From assembly GCA_019914995.1 (NCBI GenBank), contig CM034126.1, positions 2,237,001-2,301,000 on the forward strand: a stretch of DNA of 64,000 nucleotides. The letters run 5' to 3'. The notes under the pieces are model-generated. The model saw nothing but the letters and a program-made list of their open reading frames with translations. It did not search any database and was not told where the DNA came from. The position numbers and the translations under genes were made by a program. Shown piece by piece: positions 11,264 through 24,800 of this stretch (position 1 is its first letter; every line of letters starts with the position of its first letter). The stretch is from Acanthochlamys bracteata. Its lineage: Eukaryota > Streptophyta > Magnoliopsida > Pandanales > Velloziaceae.

Positions 11264-12440
11264 TTCTCAACTAGCACTCACTTCTCTTCTCCCCCTCAAC
11301 TACAGCACACCCACAATCAACCAAACTATCACCCATAAAAATTTCAATTAAATGAGTGTAATAAATAAAAGGAAAGAAACAAACTGAAGTGTACCTAGAA
11401 AACAAGGTTGGAGAGATTCATGGAACACTGATGCATTGCTGAGAGCTGCTCTCATCGATCGGGTGGAATTGGAATAGAGAGATATGAAGCAGAAAACGAG
11501 AACTGAAGGGGACAAAAAGTTGAGAGGGAACGTTGTTAATCTAAAAGGGGAACTGAAATCTAGCTTTCCGGGAAAGAAAGAAAAAAGGATGCTTTCGCTT
11601 TTTGCTCTCTTACTTTTTTGATCGAAATTATTGAACTGCTGCTGCAGACAATCTCATCTCTCTCTCTCTCTCTGTGTCTCTCTCTGTGTCTCCCATCTTC
11701 TGTTCTTAAAATTACAGAAAACCAAGAAATAAGAAATGGAGACGAACAACAAGAAGAAGAGATTTTGTGGTTGTGACCGAAGTGGGACAACGAATTTCTG
11801 CAGAGGAACGAAGGATCTCTTGATTCTATTCTATTGTTTTTCTTGATTTTATTCTATTGTTTTTATAACAAATTAAATAGTACCGGCAAAAATCTTCAGT
11901 CATGCGGGGAATACAGGCAGGTGAAGGAAACACAAAACAAAAGCAGCGACCAAATGACGATACAACCCTTCATTTTGGTCTTTACTATTATAATAATTTT
12001 TGATAAGGAATGGTTGGTTTCCCGAAATACCCTTTCGAGCTAGTTGTGTATATAACGTGGTGTGGCGAAGAAACACAGAGAGTATTTTGAAGTATTTTTA
12101 AAAATATTTTTACGATAAAAGATATTTTAATTTATTTTAATAAATAATTTTTATTATTTTAATTTTTAAAAAATATATTTGAGAATGCTTAGTCAAACGC
12201 ATCAGAAGGAGGGGGAAGCGGGGTTTGATTTTATATTAGTTTTAAGCTGCAAGAAATCGTTATTGACTTCTTGGTTTGTCTAGCCAGTTTCATGTTTATC
12301 TAATTATAAATGATAACAATGAGATTTTATTTGTGATTGAAACGTGAGCATTATTTGTTTGTAACATTATTTTAGTATCTACCACTCAATCAGAATACCT
12401 TGCACAGACAAGATAGCTCCATGAATTTATTGTTAGAGAG
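11264..12440. other. DUF863 upstream region and spacer
   Basis: It probably contains the DUF863 5' UTR, with a candidate leader-intron donor or acceptor near 11390-11450, and its promoter. From 12060 to 12210 there is an AT-rich run ending in TTAGTCAAACGCA, reminiscent of a MITE end. No gene is seen. Confidence 0.4.
11657..11693. repeat. CT/GA microsatellite in the DUF863 leader region
   Basis: A run of CTCTCTCT with TGTGTC interruptions, read as GAGAGA on the gene's strand, about 400 bp upstream of the DUF863 ATG. Such tracts are common in plant 5' UTRs and core promoters. Confidence 0.7.
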
Positions 12441-12574
12441 TGAAATAATTGATGAAGAAATAATAATGAAATTGAATAGATAGAATTATCATCACTAGGA
12501 TTTACATGTATAGATATTTATAGAGTATATATAATAGGCTTGTCTCATATATAGCCCGATAATATAGTCCAATA
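12441..12574 (-). repeat. 3' LTR of the copia element
   Basis: 134 bp, beginning TGAAATAATTGATG and ending GTCCAATA on the plus strand. A purine-rich tract (TTGAGGGGAGA on the element's strand) abuts it at 12575 and identifies it as the 3' LTR. It pairs with 17409-17542 at about 93% identity. Such short LTRs are at the low end for copia elements. Confidence 0.92.
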
Positions 12575-15500
12575 TCTCCCCTCAAATTTATGATGGGTCA
12601 AACAATATGAGTTTGTTCAATAATGTTTGAAATCTCGGTGTTGGATGCGATTTTGTAAAGAAATCTACCAGTTGATCAGTAGAGGCAACATGTGGTAAAG
12701 GAATAATACCTGACAGAAATGCTCACGAACGAAGTGACAGTCAATCTCAATATGTTTCGTTCTTTCATGAAAAACTGGATTGCTTGCAATCTGAATAGCA
12801 CTCCGATTGTCACAGTAAAGAGGAGTAGCTTTTACAAAAGTAACCCCCATATCAATAAGTAATCTCCGCACATGAATAATCTCCCTTGTGGTCGCAGCCA
12901 TAGCTCGATACTCGGCTTCTGTTGAAGAACAAGCAACGACGTCCTGTTTCTTACTGCGCCACGAAATCAATGAATCGCCAATGAATAAGCAGAAACTTGT
13001 AGTAGAACGTCTAGTGGTTGGATCACCAGCCCAATCTGCATCAGTAAAAGCTCGAAGCTCCAAAGTAGATGTGGAACACATAAACAAAGAGCGAGTAATA
13101 GTGCCTTGAAGATATCTGAGAATTCTGAGTAAAGCACTATAATGTGATGATCGCGGTGCAGAAACAAATTGGCTGACCACACTTACTACATGAGAAATGT
13201 CTGGCCTCGTCATACAAAGATAGACAAGCTAACCGATAAGCCGCCTGTACCGAGTAGGATCTGTGAGAGGCTCACCATCTGTAGGACGAAGTTTCACATG
13301 AAGCTCTAAAGGAGTATCAACCGCCCGACTATCAAATAAGCCTGCAGATTTAATAATATCAGAAGTATATTTTTGTTGAGAAATAAGAATTCCTCTAGCA
13401 CTTTGCGCAATCTCCAGTCCAAGAAAATAGCGTAGATATCCAAGGTCTTTCATCTGAAACTGTTGATGTAAGTGCTTTTTCGTAGCTGCAATACCTGCAA
13501 TATCATCCCCTGTTAAAATCATATCATCAACATATAATAACAGGAGTACCCGCCCTTGCGGTGAGGACCGCACAAATAAAGAGTGATCTTGAGAACTCTG
13601 CTGATATCCTGCCTCTGTAATAGCTCGACGAAAACACTCAAACCAAGCTCTAGGAGCCTGTTTGAGTCCATAAATAGCACGACGAAGACGACATACATGA
13701 CCTGGAGGAGTAAAAAGACCTGAAGGTGGCTGCATATAAACAACCTCCGATAATGTACCATGAAGAAAAGCATTCTTCACATCCATCTGATAAAGAGGCC
13801 ACTGACGTATAGCAGCGACTGTTAATAGAGTGCGAACAGTAGTCATCTGGGCAATAGGAGCAAATGTCTCATTATAATCAATCCCATGCTCCTGAGTAAA
13901 GCCTCTGGCAACAAGACGAGCCTTATGCCTCTCAATGGAGCCATCAGGTCGATACTTAATCTTAAAAACCCATTTGCAACTGATAGGCTGTACTTTCTCT
14001 GGTAATGGAACTACAACCCAAGTACCTGTCTGCTGAAATGCACGAAACTCCTCTGCCATTGCCTCTCGCCACTCAGGATACTGAATTGCCTTTTGGTAAG
14101 AATTAGGTTCACGAGTAGTATAAATAGCCGTAAGAAATGAATGAAACTGTGGAGAGTATGAGGTGAGGGTGGCAAAACCAAACCTATCAAGCGGGCCTGA
14201 ACAATCTGGTGTAAAACGAGTAGGAGGACGATGAGGACGTTGTGACTGTCGAACAAGTGGTGGTGGAGATGTAGATAAACTGGATACTGGTGAAATTGAA
14301 GAAGAATGGGGAGGATCCTCGGTAGCCAGCGTTTGTGTCGTCGAAGAAAGGACGGTATCAATAGATGAAAGTAATGGAGTAGGATCTATAGACATATGAG
14401 AAGAGTCGGATGAACTGGATGAAAGAGAATGTGATGGTGTTAGAAATTGAACATCAGGAAGTGAAGAGGAAAAATAAGGAGAGTTCTCAAGAAAAGTGAC
14501 GTGACGAGAAATACGAAGTCGGCGTGCTGTGGGATCATAACATCGATACCCCTTATATTCCGAACTAATGCCAAGCAAGACACACTTGACTGATCTAGCA
14601 GTCAATTTTGTCCGCTCAGTCGGAGGAAGTAGAACAAAATAAGTACACCCAAAAGTGCGGATCATACTATAGTCTGGAGGAGATAAAAATAAACGCTCAT
14701 GAGGTGTCTTGCCAGACAAAGCAGATGACGGGGTAATATTGATAAGATTAACAGAGGTAAGAATAGTTTCTGCCCAAAAGATTTGAGGAACTGAAGAGGA
14801 GAGTAAGAGAGAACGAGCAGTTTTAAGAATATGACGATGCTTACGTTCCGCTACTCCATTCTGTTCAGGTGTATAAGGACAAGATTGTTGAAAAAGGGTG
14901 CCATGAGACTGTAAGATGGATCTCATAGTAGAAGATGTATATTCACGAGCACCATCACAACGAAAAATTTTAATTCGAGTATTAAACTAAGTATGAACCA
15001 TAGTGCTGAAAGTGTTATATATAGTAGAAACTTCAGAACGGTTACGGATAAGATAAACCCAAGTGTAACGAGTATAGTCATCAATGAAACTCACATAGTA
15101 AACAAAACCAGTCATAGATGGAATTAGAGCTGGTCCCCAAATATCAGAATGAACTAGATCAAAAGCATGGGAAGTTTTAGATAAACTTTGATGTAAAGGT
15201 AAAGCTGATTGTTTTGCCAACTTACAGCTAGTACATGAAGATAAAGGAGAAAAAGAAACTCGTCCAAGAGCTCCACTATCAATGAGACTCTTTAAACGAG
15301 ATTCAAAAATATGACCTAAACGTCTGTGCCACAAATCAGCAGCAGACGCAACAACAGCAGCACAACTAAGATTTGAAGTAGTAGAAAAAGGAAGATGGAG
15401 ATACTCTAAGTGATACAGTCGTCCCTTTTTACGAGCACGACCAATCGTCTGGCCGGTACGAGGATCCTGCACAGAACAGGTAAGAGAATCAAAGACAACA

Positions 15501-17408
15501 ATAAGCCCGCTTTCACAAAGAGAATTGACAAAGATTAGGTGTAGGGTGAGATGAGGAACATGTAAAACAAATGGTAGATTAAGAGAGTCAGAAATAACAG
15601 AGCCAGATTGAGTGATGGTTAGTTGAGAGCCATCAGCAGTATGTAAAGATGGAAAGTTTGGTGGTAAAGATGTTGTGTCAGATAACAAGGATAGATCAGA
15701 AGTCATATGATGAGATGCACCAGAATCTAAAATCCAAGAGGAAGACATACCAGGAGCGGCGGAAGAAGCAGAGGCAGATGAACCAGCAAAAATGGATTGT
15801 CGCTGAAGCTGAAGTTCTATCTGAGCAAGACGATGGTAAATATCCGTTGAGTCATTGGTGATAGACTGAGAGATAGGAACAGCATCAACAACATTCGCCT
15901 GTGCCACTGGAGGGCGAGTAGTGGAAGAATCTTTCGCCTTCTTCCGCTCCCGATACTGAGTAAGTAAATATGGGTGAAGCTGAAAACAACCATCCACAGT
16001 ATGACCCGATTTCTTGCAATGAGTACAAAATGATTGCTGACGAGAATGGGAAGAATTTCTGCGAGAATAAGCACTAGTGTCTCCCGAAGTGGAAGATGAA
16101 GTGCGTGAAGATGCAGCAAATACTGTAGCTGAAGCAGGAGTCAATGTGGGTACCATCATCGAAAGAGACCGTAAGCGAGTCTCCTCGGCAATGAGCTCAG
16201 AAATGGCAGCATTTAGACTGGTGTTATTTTGTATAATACGACCACTCACTGCTTGAAATTCTGGACGCAAAGCCATAAGAAACTGGTAAAGTTGACGTCG
16301 TTCACGACAAATACGACGTTCATGGCAAGCACAACCATGACCTTCAAGCTTCAAGAGCTCGCGTCAGTAACCTCGCATCAATGTAGCGAACTCCTGGATA
16401 GTACGATCACCCTGTCTGGCGGTCCAAGCCTCCGTGAGAATTTGATACTCTCTAGCACCACTTGATTGAACAAACTGAGTAGTCAAAGTCTCCCATAATA
16501 ATACAGCAGTCGGGATGTCTCAAGATGTGGTCGAAGAGATCGATCAACAGATGTAATGATAAATACAAGAATTCGTTCATCATGATCATCCCAAATATCC
16601 TGCGTAATACGAATGTTATTCTTTACCTCAATAGATGCATCGTCTGGTGGTGAGAGAGGACGCTGAATAGAGCCATCAAGATGACCAAGAAGGCGACGTC
16701 CACGAAAAATAGTTCTAACTGAAGCAGCCCATTCAGCCCAATCATCAGCAGTACTCAAAGAAAAGTCTGTGGATGTGGGTAGAAAGTCCCGAAAAACCTC
16801 AGACGAAGGCATCATCAAAATAGGTTTTTTTTTTTTTTTTTGAGAAACGGGTCGGGCCTACAGTTGCGGGCCGGGCCTGCAGTGCTAGGGTCGGGCTGGA
16901 CCGACTGGATCGGGTTGGGCAAGCCCGATTGGGCGGATTGACTGCTTCGGGCTGGCCGCGGCAGTGGCGCGCGGCAGCGGAAAGGAGCGACGGCAGCAGC
17001 GATTAGCGGCGACGACGAGAAGCAGAGAACGGAGCGTGCGGCGGGAAGCAAATCGGAGCGCGCGGCGACAGAAATTTGATGAAATCGGCGGCGGCGGCGG
17101 CGATCAAGACGGCAGCAGAAATCGGTGAAAGCAGCGGCGGCGATGAACCAACAGCGGAGTCGGCGGTAACGGAGAGATGAAGACGAGTACGGCGGCGACG
17201 AAAATTGCAGCGGCGGTGAATCCGGCGGCGGCGGCAGCAAACTAGGGTTTTTTTTATTTTTTATTTTTTTTTGCTTGATTGCTAGCAAAGAGGAAAATAA
17301 AAAAAAAAAATTTTTATGTGTAGAAAAGAAAAATTAGATGAAATTGATGAAGATGATAAATCGAAAAAGAAATCGAAAAATTTTCAAAATCAACTTGGCT
17401 CTATACCA

Positions 17409-17542
17409 TGAAATAATTGATGAAGAAATAATAATGAAATTGAATAGATAGAATTGTCATCACTAGAATTTACATGTATAGATATTTATAAAATACATAT
17501 AATAGACTTGTCTTATATATAGTCTGATAATATAGTCCAATA
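17409..17542 (-). repeat. 5' LTR of the copia element
   Basis: 134 bp, matching the other LTR without gaps. On the element's strand it is followed directly by TGGTATAGAGCCAAG, close to the usual initiator tRNA-Met primer-binding site, which marks it as the 5' LTR. Confidence 0.92.
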
Positions 17543-17877
17543 GAGAGAACTCTTAATGCCATTCCACGCTCGTTCACCAAATATGCATACATAGAGATCT
17601 CGTAGTTAGTATTTTCCAGAGAACATCCTAAAAAACAACCCCTTCATGTCCATAGATGTTCCTATATTCTTGCCTAAATTTTACGATACGCTAAGCTCTC
17701 ACATTTGCTTCTAACTTTAGTTTTTAGCATCTCATTTAATATGCTAAATGTAATAAGGTATAAATTCTCGCTTTTTTTTGGGGTGTTTATAAATCTCTTT
17801 TAACAATTTCACAAAATATCATCTAATTATAAACACATCCCAACCAGATAGTTTTTCTTGTAAAAGAGGAAGCCTTA

Positions 17878-18140
17878 GGGCGTGTTTACCAACACCCCAA
17901 ATTTCACTTTTCTCAAATTCAAATTTCACATAAATACATATAAAAATTAAAATAAATTTTTTTTATCAATAAATTTTTTTTTAAAATTCAAATTTAACAC
18001 TTACTATAAATATATAATTAATATAAAATTTTATTTTTTATTAAATATTTTTAATTTTTAATTTTATTTTTTAAATTTATTTCCTAAAAATTCTACTTCA
18101 CTCAAAACTTCACTTCCCACCCCCCTTGATAAACACGCCC
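17878..18140. mobile_element. Harbinger/Tourist-type MITE
   Basis: 263 bp with terminal inverted repeats GGGCGTGTTTA at the left and TAAACACGCCC at the right, flanked by a TTA duplication at 17875-17877 and 18141-18143. The interior is AT-rich and non-coding. The 3-bp TTA target duplication and a GGGC-type terminus fit PIF/Harbinger-derived MITEs. Confidence 0.75.
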
Positions 18141-18554
18141 TTAACTCAAAATTATTCTAGCTTAAAAGTATCATTTCTTTTTTCACTTTATAAAATGACA
18201 AGTTTGAAAGTTGAAGTCAAGAAACTGTAGCTAAAAAGATTTTGCAAGAAAGGAAATTTTTTATTGAAGTGGACGGTCCAATCCATCGCCAGATAGTAAA
18301 GAACCGGAACCCATGCACAATGTTCCTTGTGCCTTTCTTTCTTCACGTTTTCACACAATACCCTTACGATTTATCGATATTACAGAGAAACCCACAAGGG
18401 TAATTTAGGAAGAAACAGAGCAGGTGCATTTTATCGGAAATGTGTTCGTTGTGACGTCTGAACACGTGGGCCCTACCGCATTCCACAGGACGAAGGAGAC
18501 AAAGCGGTACGCATTTGTTTATCTTGTTCAGGATAGATTGAATTGAATTGAAAA

Positions 18555-19143
18555 TAGAGGTGACAATTTCTGACATATTTATAAATTCGATTCGAAAAAA
18601 TAGAATTAGAATCAAAGTTTAAAGATGCATTTAGATTAATTTTAAATTGATTCAAAATTAATTTAAAATTTTAAATAAATTTGAATTGATATAAACTTAA
18701 TTTATTTAATCTGTTTAATTATTTATATAATTTGTATTATTTAGTAAAAAAATAAATTTAATTTAATTCGAAATTGATTTATTTAATTATTTATATAATC
18801 TATATTATTTAATCAAAAATATAAATTTAATTTATAAATATATTTCTTAATTTATTTTAGTTACATTTATAATTAATTTATAAATTTTATCAAAAAATAT
18901 TTTTAAAAAATATTATAATTAATAACTTTTATATATTATTATTAAAAATTAATATCTATAATTTTTATTTTAATAAATTTATTTATTAAATAGATCGATT
19001 TGAATGATTATAAATAAATTAAATTTAAATTAATAATTTTAATTTATATAAATAAATAAATTAAATTATGATTAAATAATTTTAATTTGATTATTATATA
19101 AATTGATTTAAAATAGTTCTAAATTTTTGGATTGCCATCTCTA
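18555..19143. mobile_element. hAT-type MITE
   Basis: 589 bp, extremely AT-rich and non-coding. The termini TAGAGGTGACAAT and the reverse complement of ATTGCCATCTCTA form imperfect inverted repeats. The flanks ATTGAAAA (18547-18554) and ATTGAAAG (19144-19151) are an 8-bp target duplication with one mismatch, as expected for hAT elements. Confidence 0.7.
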
Positions 19144-21879
19144 ATTGAAAGTATCAAATTTGAACTAATTAAGAAAAACAAACTGCTTATATATTGTTAC
19201 TTCAATAATTTCAGTTATCGTTACAAATTTTATTTTTATTAAATTTATTTTGATCGTAATTAAAATATACTCTAGGAACAAACACAGAACATTTTGTTCT
19301 GATTTTAATCTAACCACATAATAATAATATGGGGCAATTTAACAAGGCTCCGGCGGATGTTCTGATTCCAACTTAGATAATTCTTTATCAAACTTGGCAC
19401 TAACCATATCTCATCCTTGACTGCGACAGTTTACCAAGTGTTATTCTGTAGAAAACCAAAATATCTTTTCTTACCTCTTTTTGTGAATCGTTTACATGTA
19501 AAATGTTAGGTGAGTTGCACGCCGGTTCAAGCAAGAGGACACTTGTGGGAGGGAAGTGCTCTAGACTTTGCTATCACTTTATTCCACCTATAAAAATAGA
19601 CATAGGCATGAAAGGTTATCTTAATCATATTTTAATCACTCGTCTTTCCAATTTTTTCATTTGAAGAACCCATTGATTTTGATTCCTTAACTCTGTAAGT
19701 ACTAGAATTAAAATCATTATAACATTTATGTAGCTGGTGGGTCCTTCATGTACGTAACTATGAATAATAGCGTCCAGTTGTTTTGAAGGTCCTTTTGAAA
19801 CCTCAGACGCCGTTTGTTTTTTATTTTACAAAATAAATTTTAGTTTTTTAATTTATATTTTTAATAAATTGTTTATAATTTTATAAAATTTATTTTAAAA
19901 ATTCAAAATTTTGTATATAATAAAATTTTATTATTTTTTATTTTTTAATCAAAATAGTAAATTTTATTTATCAAAATAAAAAAAATTCTATTTTAAAAAG
20001 TATTTTTAAAATCACTCCAAATAAATTAGATTAAAACAGGAACTCCTTTTTTATTTTCAAGACAAAAATAATATTTGCGTCTCTGTAACACATCTATCAA
20101 TAATCTGTAAAAAGTTAAAATAAAACTCGTAGCAAAATTTATAAATTTTCAGCTTTTTTAATTTATATTTTAATAAATCTATTATAAGTTTTGTGAATTT
20201 ATTTTAAATTTTCAAAAATATAAAAAATTTTACATAAATTTTTATTATTATTATTTTTAAATAAAATAATAAAGTACTTTTTAAAATACTCCTAATAATT
20301 TAGGTTAAAACATGACCTCCTTCTTTGTCTTTAAGACAAATTTGGTTACGTTTGGGATTACATTTCAAACATTTTTTTTAATCTTTTTTTAATATATTTT
20401 TTAATATATATTTTATAAATATTTAAAAATATTATTTAAAGTTTTAAATAGTGTAAAAAAATTTTACGTTATGAGATCTTTTTATTGTATATTTTATTAT
20501 TTTTTTAATAAAAAAAATAAAAATATTTTTTATTTCAGAAAAATTTTATTTCATAAGCCATTCCAAAACGCACTCAAAAGTTAATATTTTCGTCTCTATA
20601 ATACATCTATCAATGATCGTTAAAAAAAAATAAAAAAAAGAAAGAAATTTGGTAATTTACATAACAAAGAAATACCACAACTACATAAATTTACTCAATT
20701 TGCTGAAATTTTGTGAAGTTAATAGAAAGATTAGATCAGAAGATGAGAAGAGTTTCGTAGTGCTCTTCAAACTGTTGAGAGATGAGAATGAGAACGGCCT
20801 TAAACAACCTTGTTATAAATGACAAAGAACACAAGCCATGTGAAAAAGCTGCAAACTTTGGACCATACCAATACCATACTGGAAAAGATTGAGAAGAAAA
20901 CTCCTGTTACTCACCATGGGAGTGGGATTGCCATTGCCAGAATTGCCGATATAGCATCGACCAGACATTAGGCGCCTATTTGTCTTGTGTCATGGTAAAC
21001 TTGTCTCCCTAAGTTCAGCTAATCTATGTTTGCAGCCGGTTGAAATTAAAATACAAGAGGTAGCTGGGCTACAGGTAGATGTTACAATCCAACCAGAAAA
21101 GACAACAAATTTTACTCTACTAATTTAATCCAGCAATTTTAAGTTATATCAATGTTAACAGATTTAATATTTTATTTTTAGTAACTCTCGGTGAGTGCTC
21201 ATTTTGAATAAGTTGTTCTTCTACTAGATAAAGATGAAATGAGCATAAAAAGGATAAAATCGGTAAAAGAAAGAGAAATAAATATAATCATTTATGAGAC
21301 ATAAAAGTTGTCTCTATCAAGTAATATCTTCGATATGTTGATGATTATTTTGTGTTCTTTTGAGATAAAAGGTTAGATAGTAGGAGATAAATTGAGGATA
21401 CAAGGCATATATCCTACCGAGGACACCCTTCAATTTAAGAAATGTTTGAGATTGTTTATTAAAAAAAAAAATTTCAAAAAAAAGAAAATAGTTTGAAAGT
21501 TTTTGAAAAATAAATTATACTTTTTTATTTCAAAAAAATAATAAAAATAATATAATAAATAAATTTTATGACGTAAATGTTTTTTTACTATTAAATTTTT
21601 AAAAAAAATTTTATAAATATTTTAAAAACTTTATTAAAAAATGTAAAACAAAAAATTAGAAAAAAAATTTTCTTCCAAATATATCTTTAGCTTGCATAAG
21701 AGAGAGCTAGTTATTTCTTAGCCCGAAATGCCCATTGGATCAGGTCATATCTCAGCCCACTAGATCTGGGCTCGGCTCAGCCTACTTTCAATAATTGGAC
21801 TCTTGAATGGCTGATCGTGTTCAAAAGCTTACTTGTATTTCCCATTAACAATCAAAAAAGTTCCTTGACCAACAAAGAA
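19144..21879. other. AT-rich spacer upstream of the FMO gene
   Basis: No gene is recognised. It holds several 200-250 bp AT-rich islands bounded by GTTTGG/CCAAAC-like ends (about 19803-20040, 20348-20571, 21441-21690), probably MITEs. The last 150 bases should contain the FMO leader and promoter. Confidence 0.45.
20348..20571. mobile_element. Probable MITE, unclassified
   Basis: A 224-bp AT-rich island. Its left end ACGTTTGGGATTACATTTC pairs imperfectly with the reverse complement of its right end, GCGTTTTGGAATGGCTTAT. There is no coding potential and no certain target duplication. Confidence 0.4.
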
Positions 21880-24800
21880 ATGCAGACCTCTCTCTCTGCT
21901 TCATCTCCCTCTCTGCTCTCCCGTCAAACACCTCGTCGCATCGCAGTGATCGGTGCCGGCGCGGCAGGACTTGTCGCCGCACGCGAGCTCTGGCGTGAAG
22001 GACATGACACTGTCGTATACGAGCGTGCCGCACGCGTCGGCGGCACTTGGGTCTATACTCCTGCAGTCGAGTCGGATCCGTTAAGTCTTGACCCGTCGCG
22101 GCCTGTTATTCATTCCAGTATGTATGCCTCCCTGCGAACTAATCTTCCTCGAGAGTGCATGGGATTTTTGGATTATCCATTCGTTGCGCAGCCTGATTGT
22201 ATAGATCCGCGTCGGTTTCCGGGACACGCTGAGGTGTTGAAGTATCTCGAAGATTTTGCTAGGGATTTTGAGATCTTGCCACTTGTGAGGTTTAATACGG
22301 AAGTGGTCCGTGTGAAGATGGCTGGTGAAGGCAAGTGGGCGGTGAAGTATAGTACTGGTGGAGTTCATAGCAGTGCTGAGAAGGAAGCTTTTTATGATGG
22401 GGTTGTTGTTTGCAATGGCCATTTCACAGAGCCAAGGCTAACCCAAGTACCCGGTAAATGATTTGGTTGCTTTTGTTGTTCCTTCTGTTGGTATTCTTAT
22501 TCTTGGTGTGCTATATACAAATTTTTGCTTGAAATGGCTTCAGCGCATTCGCTACAGAATACAAATAGCTACATTTTGTAAATATTTGTTGGTTGTCCTG
22601 CTTCTTTATTGGTCATTTACATAGCCGCCTCATAATTGCTATGACGAGTAGTTACTACCTTCCTTACCATGTGTGTTTGAGGCAAACGCTGTTTGTTTAT
22701 GGGACTTGATCCAATATGCAAATCAAATAACAGAATGAGATTAATTTAAAATATAAATTATATTGTGCTGTGGAGATTTTTACTTTGACAATATTGCTTT
22801 CAGTCAATTGCAAATCCTTCATGAAATACCAAATAAAATCATGCTTTGTCAATGCTCTACCATATGCAATGTGTGTACAGGAAGTAATTGATGCAGGTTA
22901 GAAAGCAACTATGTCGTGCGAAGTACTAATGTTTCCTATTTATTTTGTTTGTGTTGAAGTATTATTATACATCTGAAGGTAATAGACTATAACTACAACA
23001 AGAAGGATACCCTATGCAAGTAAGGTTAGGGTGACTTTGGTTGCCTTAATGATGCTGTTTGTGCTTTTCAGGTATTGACACCTGGCCTGGGAAGCAGATG
23101 CATAGTCACAATTATCGTGTTCCTGAACCTTTTAAGGACAAAGTATGCATTTAGTTACCTTTCTTGTCTTTGTTATCTTGGATCCATGGATTGACTTCAG
23201 TAGCCAATTCTAAGTTGTTGCTGTGACAATTACTGGAAAGAAAATCTTGGTATATCCTTTTAAAATTGTTTTGAGCTCGCCTTTTGGCTAATTTAATTAT
23301 TGGGCAGGTGGTAGTTTTAATTGGAAATGCATCCAGTGGTGCAGACATCTCAATAGACATATCTAAACTTGCTAAAGAAGTCCATATTGCTATTCGGTCG
23401 GCGACAGATACACCTAAATCGCAGCCTGGCTATGCCAATCTGTGGCTTCATTCTATGGTAAAGGCTCTTTGACCTGGTGAGTGAGAGGCGCTAAGATAAT
23501 TCTTGTGAATTAGATTGTCCATATAGAGTAATTCGAATACAATAATATGCAGATAAAGTGTGCTCGTGAGGATGGCTCTGTGGTGTTTCAAGATGGATGT
23601 TCAGTTCATGCAGATGTCATTATGCATTGCACTGGGTATGCAAAATACTCTAACCCTGTCCATACTCTTCTAAAATTTACTTTGGGATAATTTTCTAATA
23701 GAAGAGTGTTATATCCTGTGACTGGAGTAAATGGATGAAAAGGTCAAGAACAAGAAATGGCTATGCTGCCTATTAACCGTTCATTAATTTTAGCTCTTGT
23801 ATCTATTTTTCGGATCACCATTTATCTATTAGCTGACATTTCTGATCTCTACCATGTTAGGTACAAGTATCATCTTCCTTTCCTTGACACTAATGGTTTT
23901 GTGACTATAGAGGACAACCGTGTCGGCCCGCTTTATAAACATATATTTCCTCCACCTCTAGCACCCTTTCTTTGTTTCATTGGACTACCATGGAAGGTCG
24001 GTAACTAAAACTCTGGTTACTCTTAGGTATATCTTCTGCATCCTAACTGGTCTCCATCTGATGCAGGTTGCTCCATTTCCTATGTGTGAACTCCAAAGTA
24101 AGTGGGTAGCTGGTGTTCTATCAGGTAGACTATCACTCCCAGCAGAAGAAGATATGATGCAGGAAGTTAGAATCTTTTACTCAAACATGGAAGCTGCTGG
24201 CCTTCCAAAGAGAGACACTCATAACCTTGATGGCCGTCAGGTACAAAATATCACATGTACTCTGACCAGTTTTATTTTGGAATCTTCATTCTCTAATACT
24301 CTTTTGGAGACAAAGAATATCAAGTAAGCATACCTCCTTATACTGTTTTGTATTTTGGTTTTGTTTGTGAATGCCTGACTTCAAATTGAGCATTCCTTTT
24401 ATGTTTGCTTAGGATTTTGGGAAATCTCAGTGTTGTCTTTTTTAGTTATAATTAGCACATGTTAGTCTGCTGTAGCTAGCAGGGCATTCACGTGTTTTAG
24501 CTTAGGTTGCGTTTATAGGAGATACTTTGCAAATTACCAACATAGTAACTTCACATCTAACTAGCTAGTGAGCAGGGAAGTGGCTATATGCCTATATGCC
24601 AACAGCATTTTGGCCTTGACAAAGAAAAGGTTGCGGTGTGGCACACCATTGAAAAACATCATTCCAAAATGGAAGTTTCTTTCCAAATGCCCTTTTATTC
24701 TATTTATGTATTTTGCTTTGTGTTGAAGATCTATTTTTTTTTCTTGTCTTATCATCTTTATTGTCAAGGTCAATAACTGATATTAACTATAAGTTAAATT

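Larger units (their letters stand above)
12441..17542 (-). mobile_element. Ty1/copia LTR retrotransposon, old and broken
   Basis: The 5.1-kb element is oriented on the minus strand. The 134-bp LTRs are flanked by GAGAG target duplications at 12436-12440 and 17543-17547. The internal order on the minus strand is primer-binding site 17408-17397 (initiator tRNA-Met type), a GC-rich leader (about 17230-16850), gag with a CX2CX4HX4C zinc knuckle near 16000, protease DSGASHHM near 15720, integrase about 15450-14800, reverse transcriptase with YVDDMILTG about 14060-13400, RNase H about 13160-12690, and a purine tract at the 3' LTR. The PR-INT-RT-RH order defines copia. The coding region looks broken in about three or four places, so the element is a fossil. 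The LTRs differ at nine of 134 sites, all transitions, suggesting a few million years under usual plant rates. Confidence 0.93.

Noticed and set aside
16815-17288. 157-codon frame in the copia leader
   Set aside because: Arg/Ser/Pro-rich low-complexity translation of GC-rich repeat DNA; it lies between primer-binding site and gag and is not a recognisable gene.
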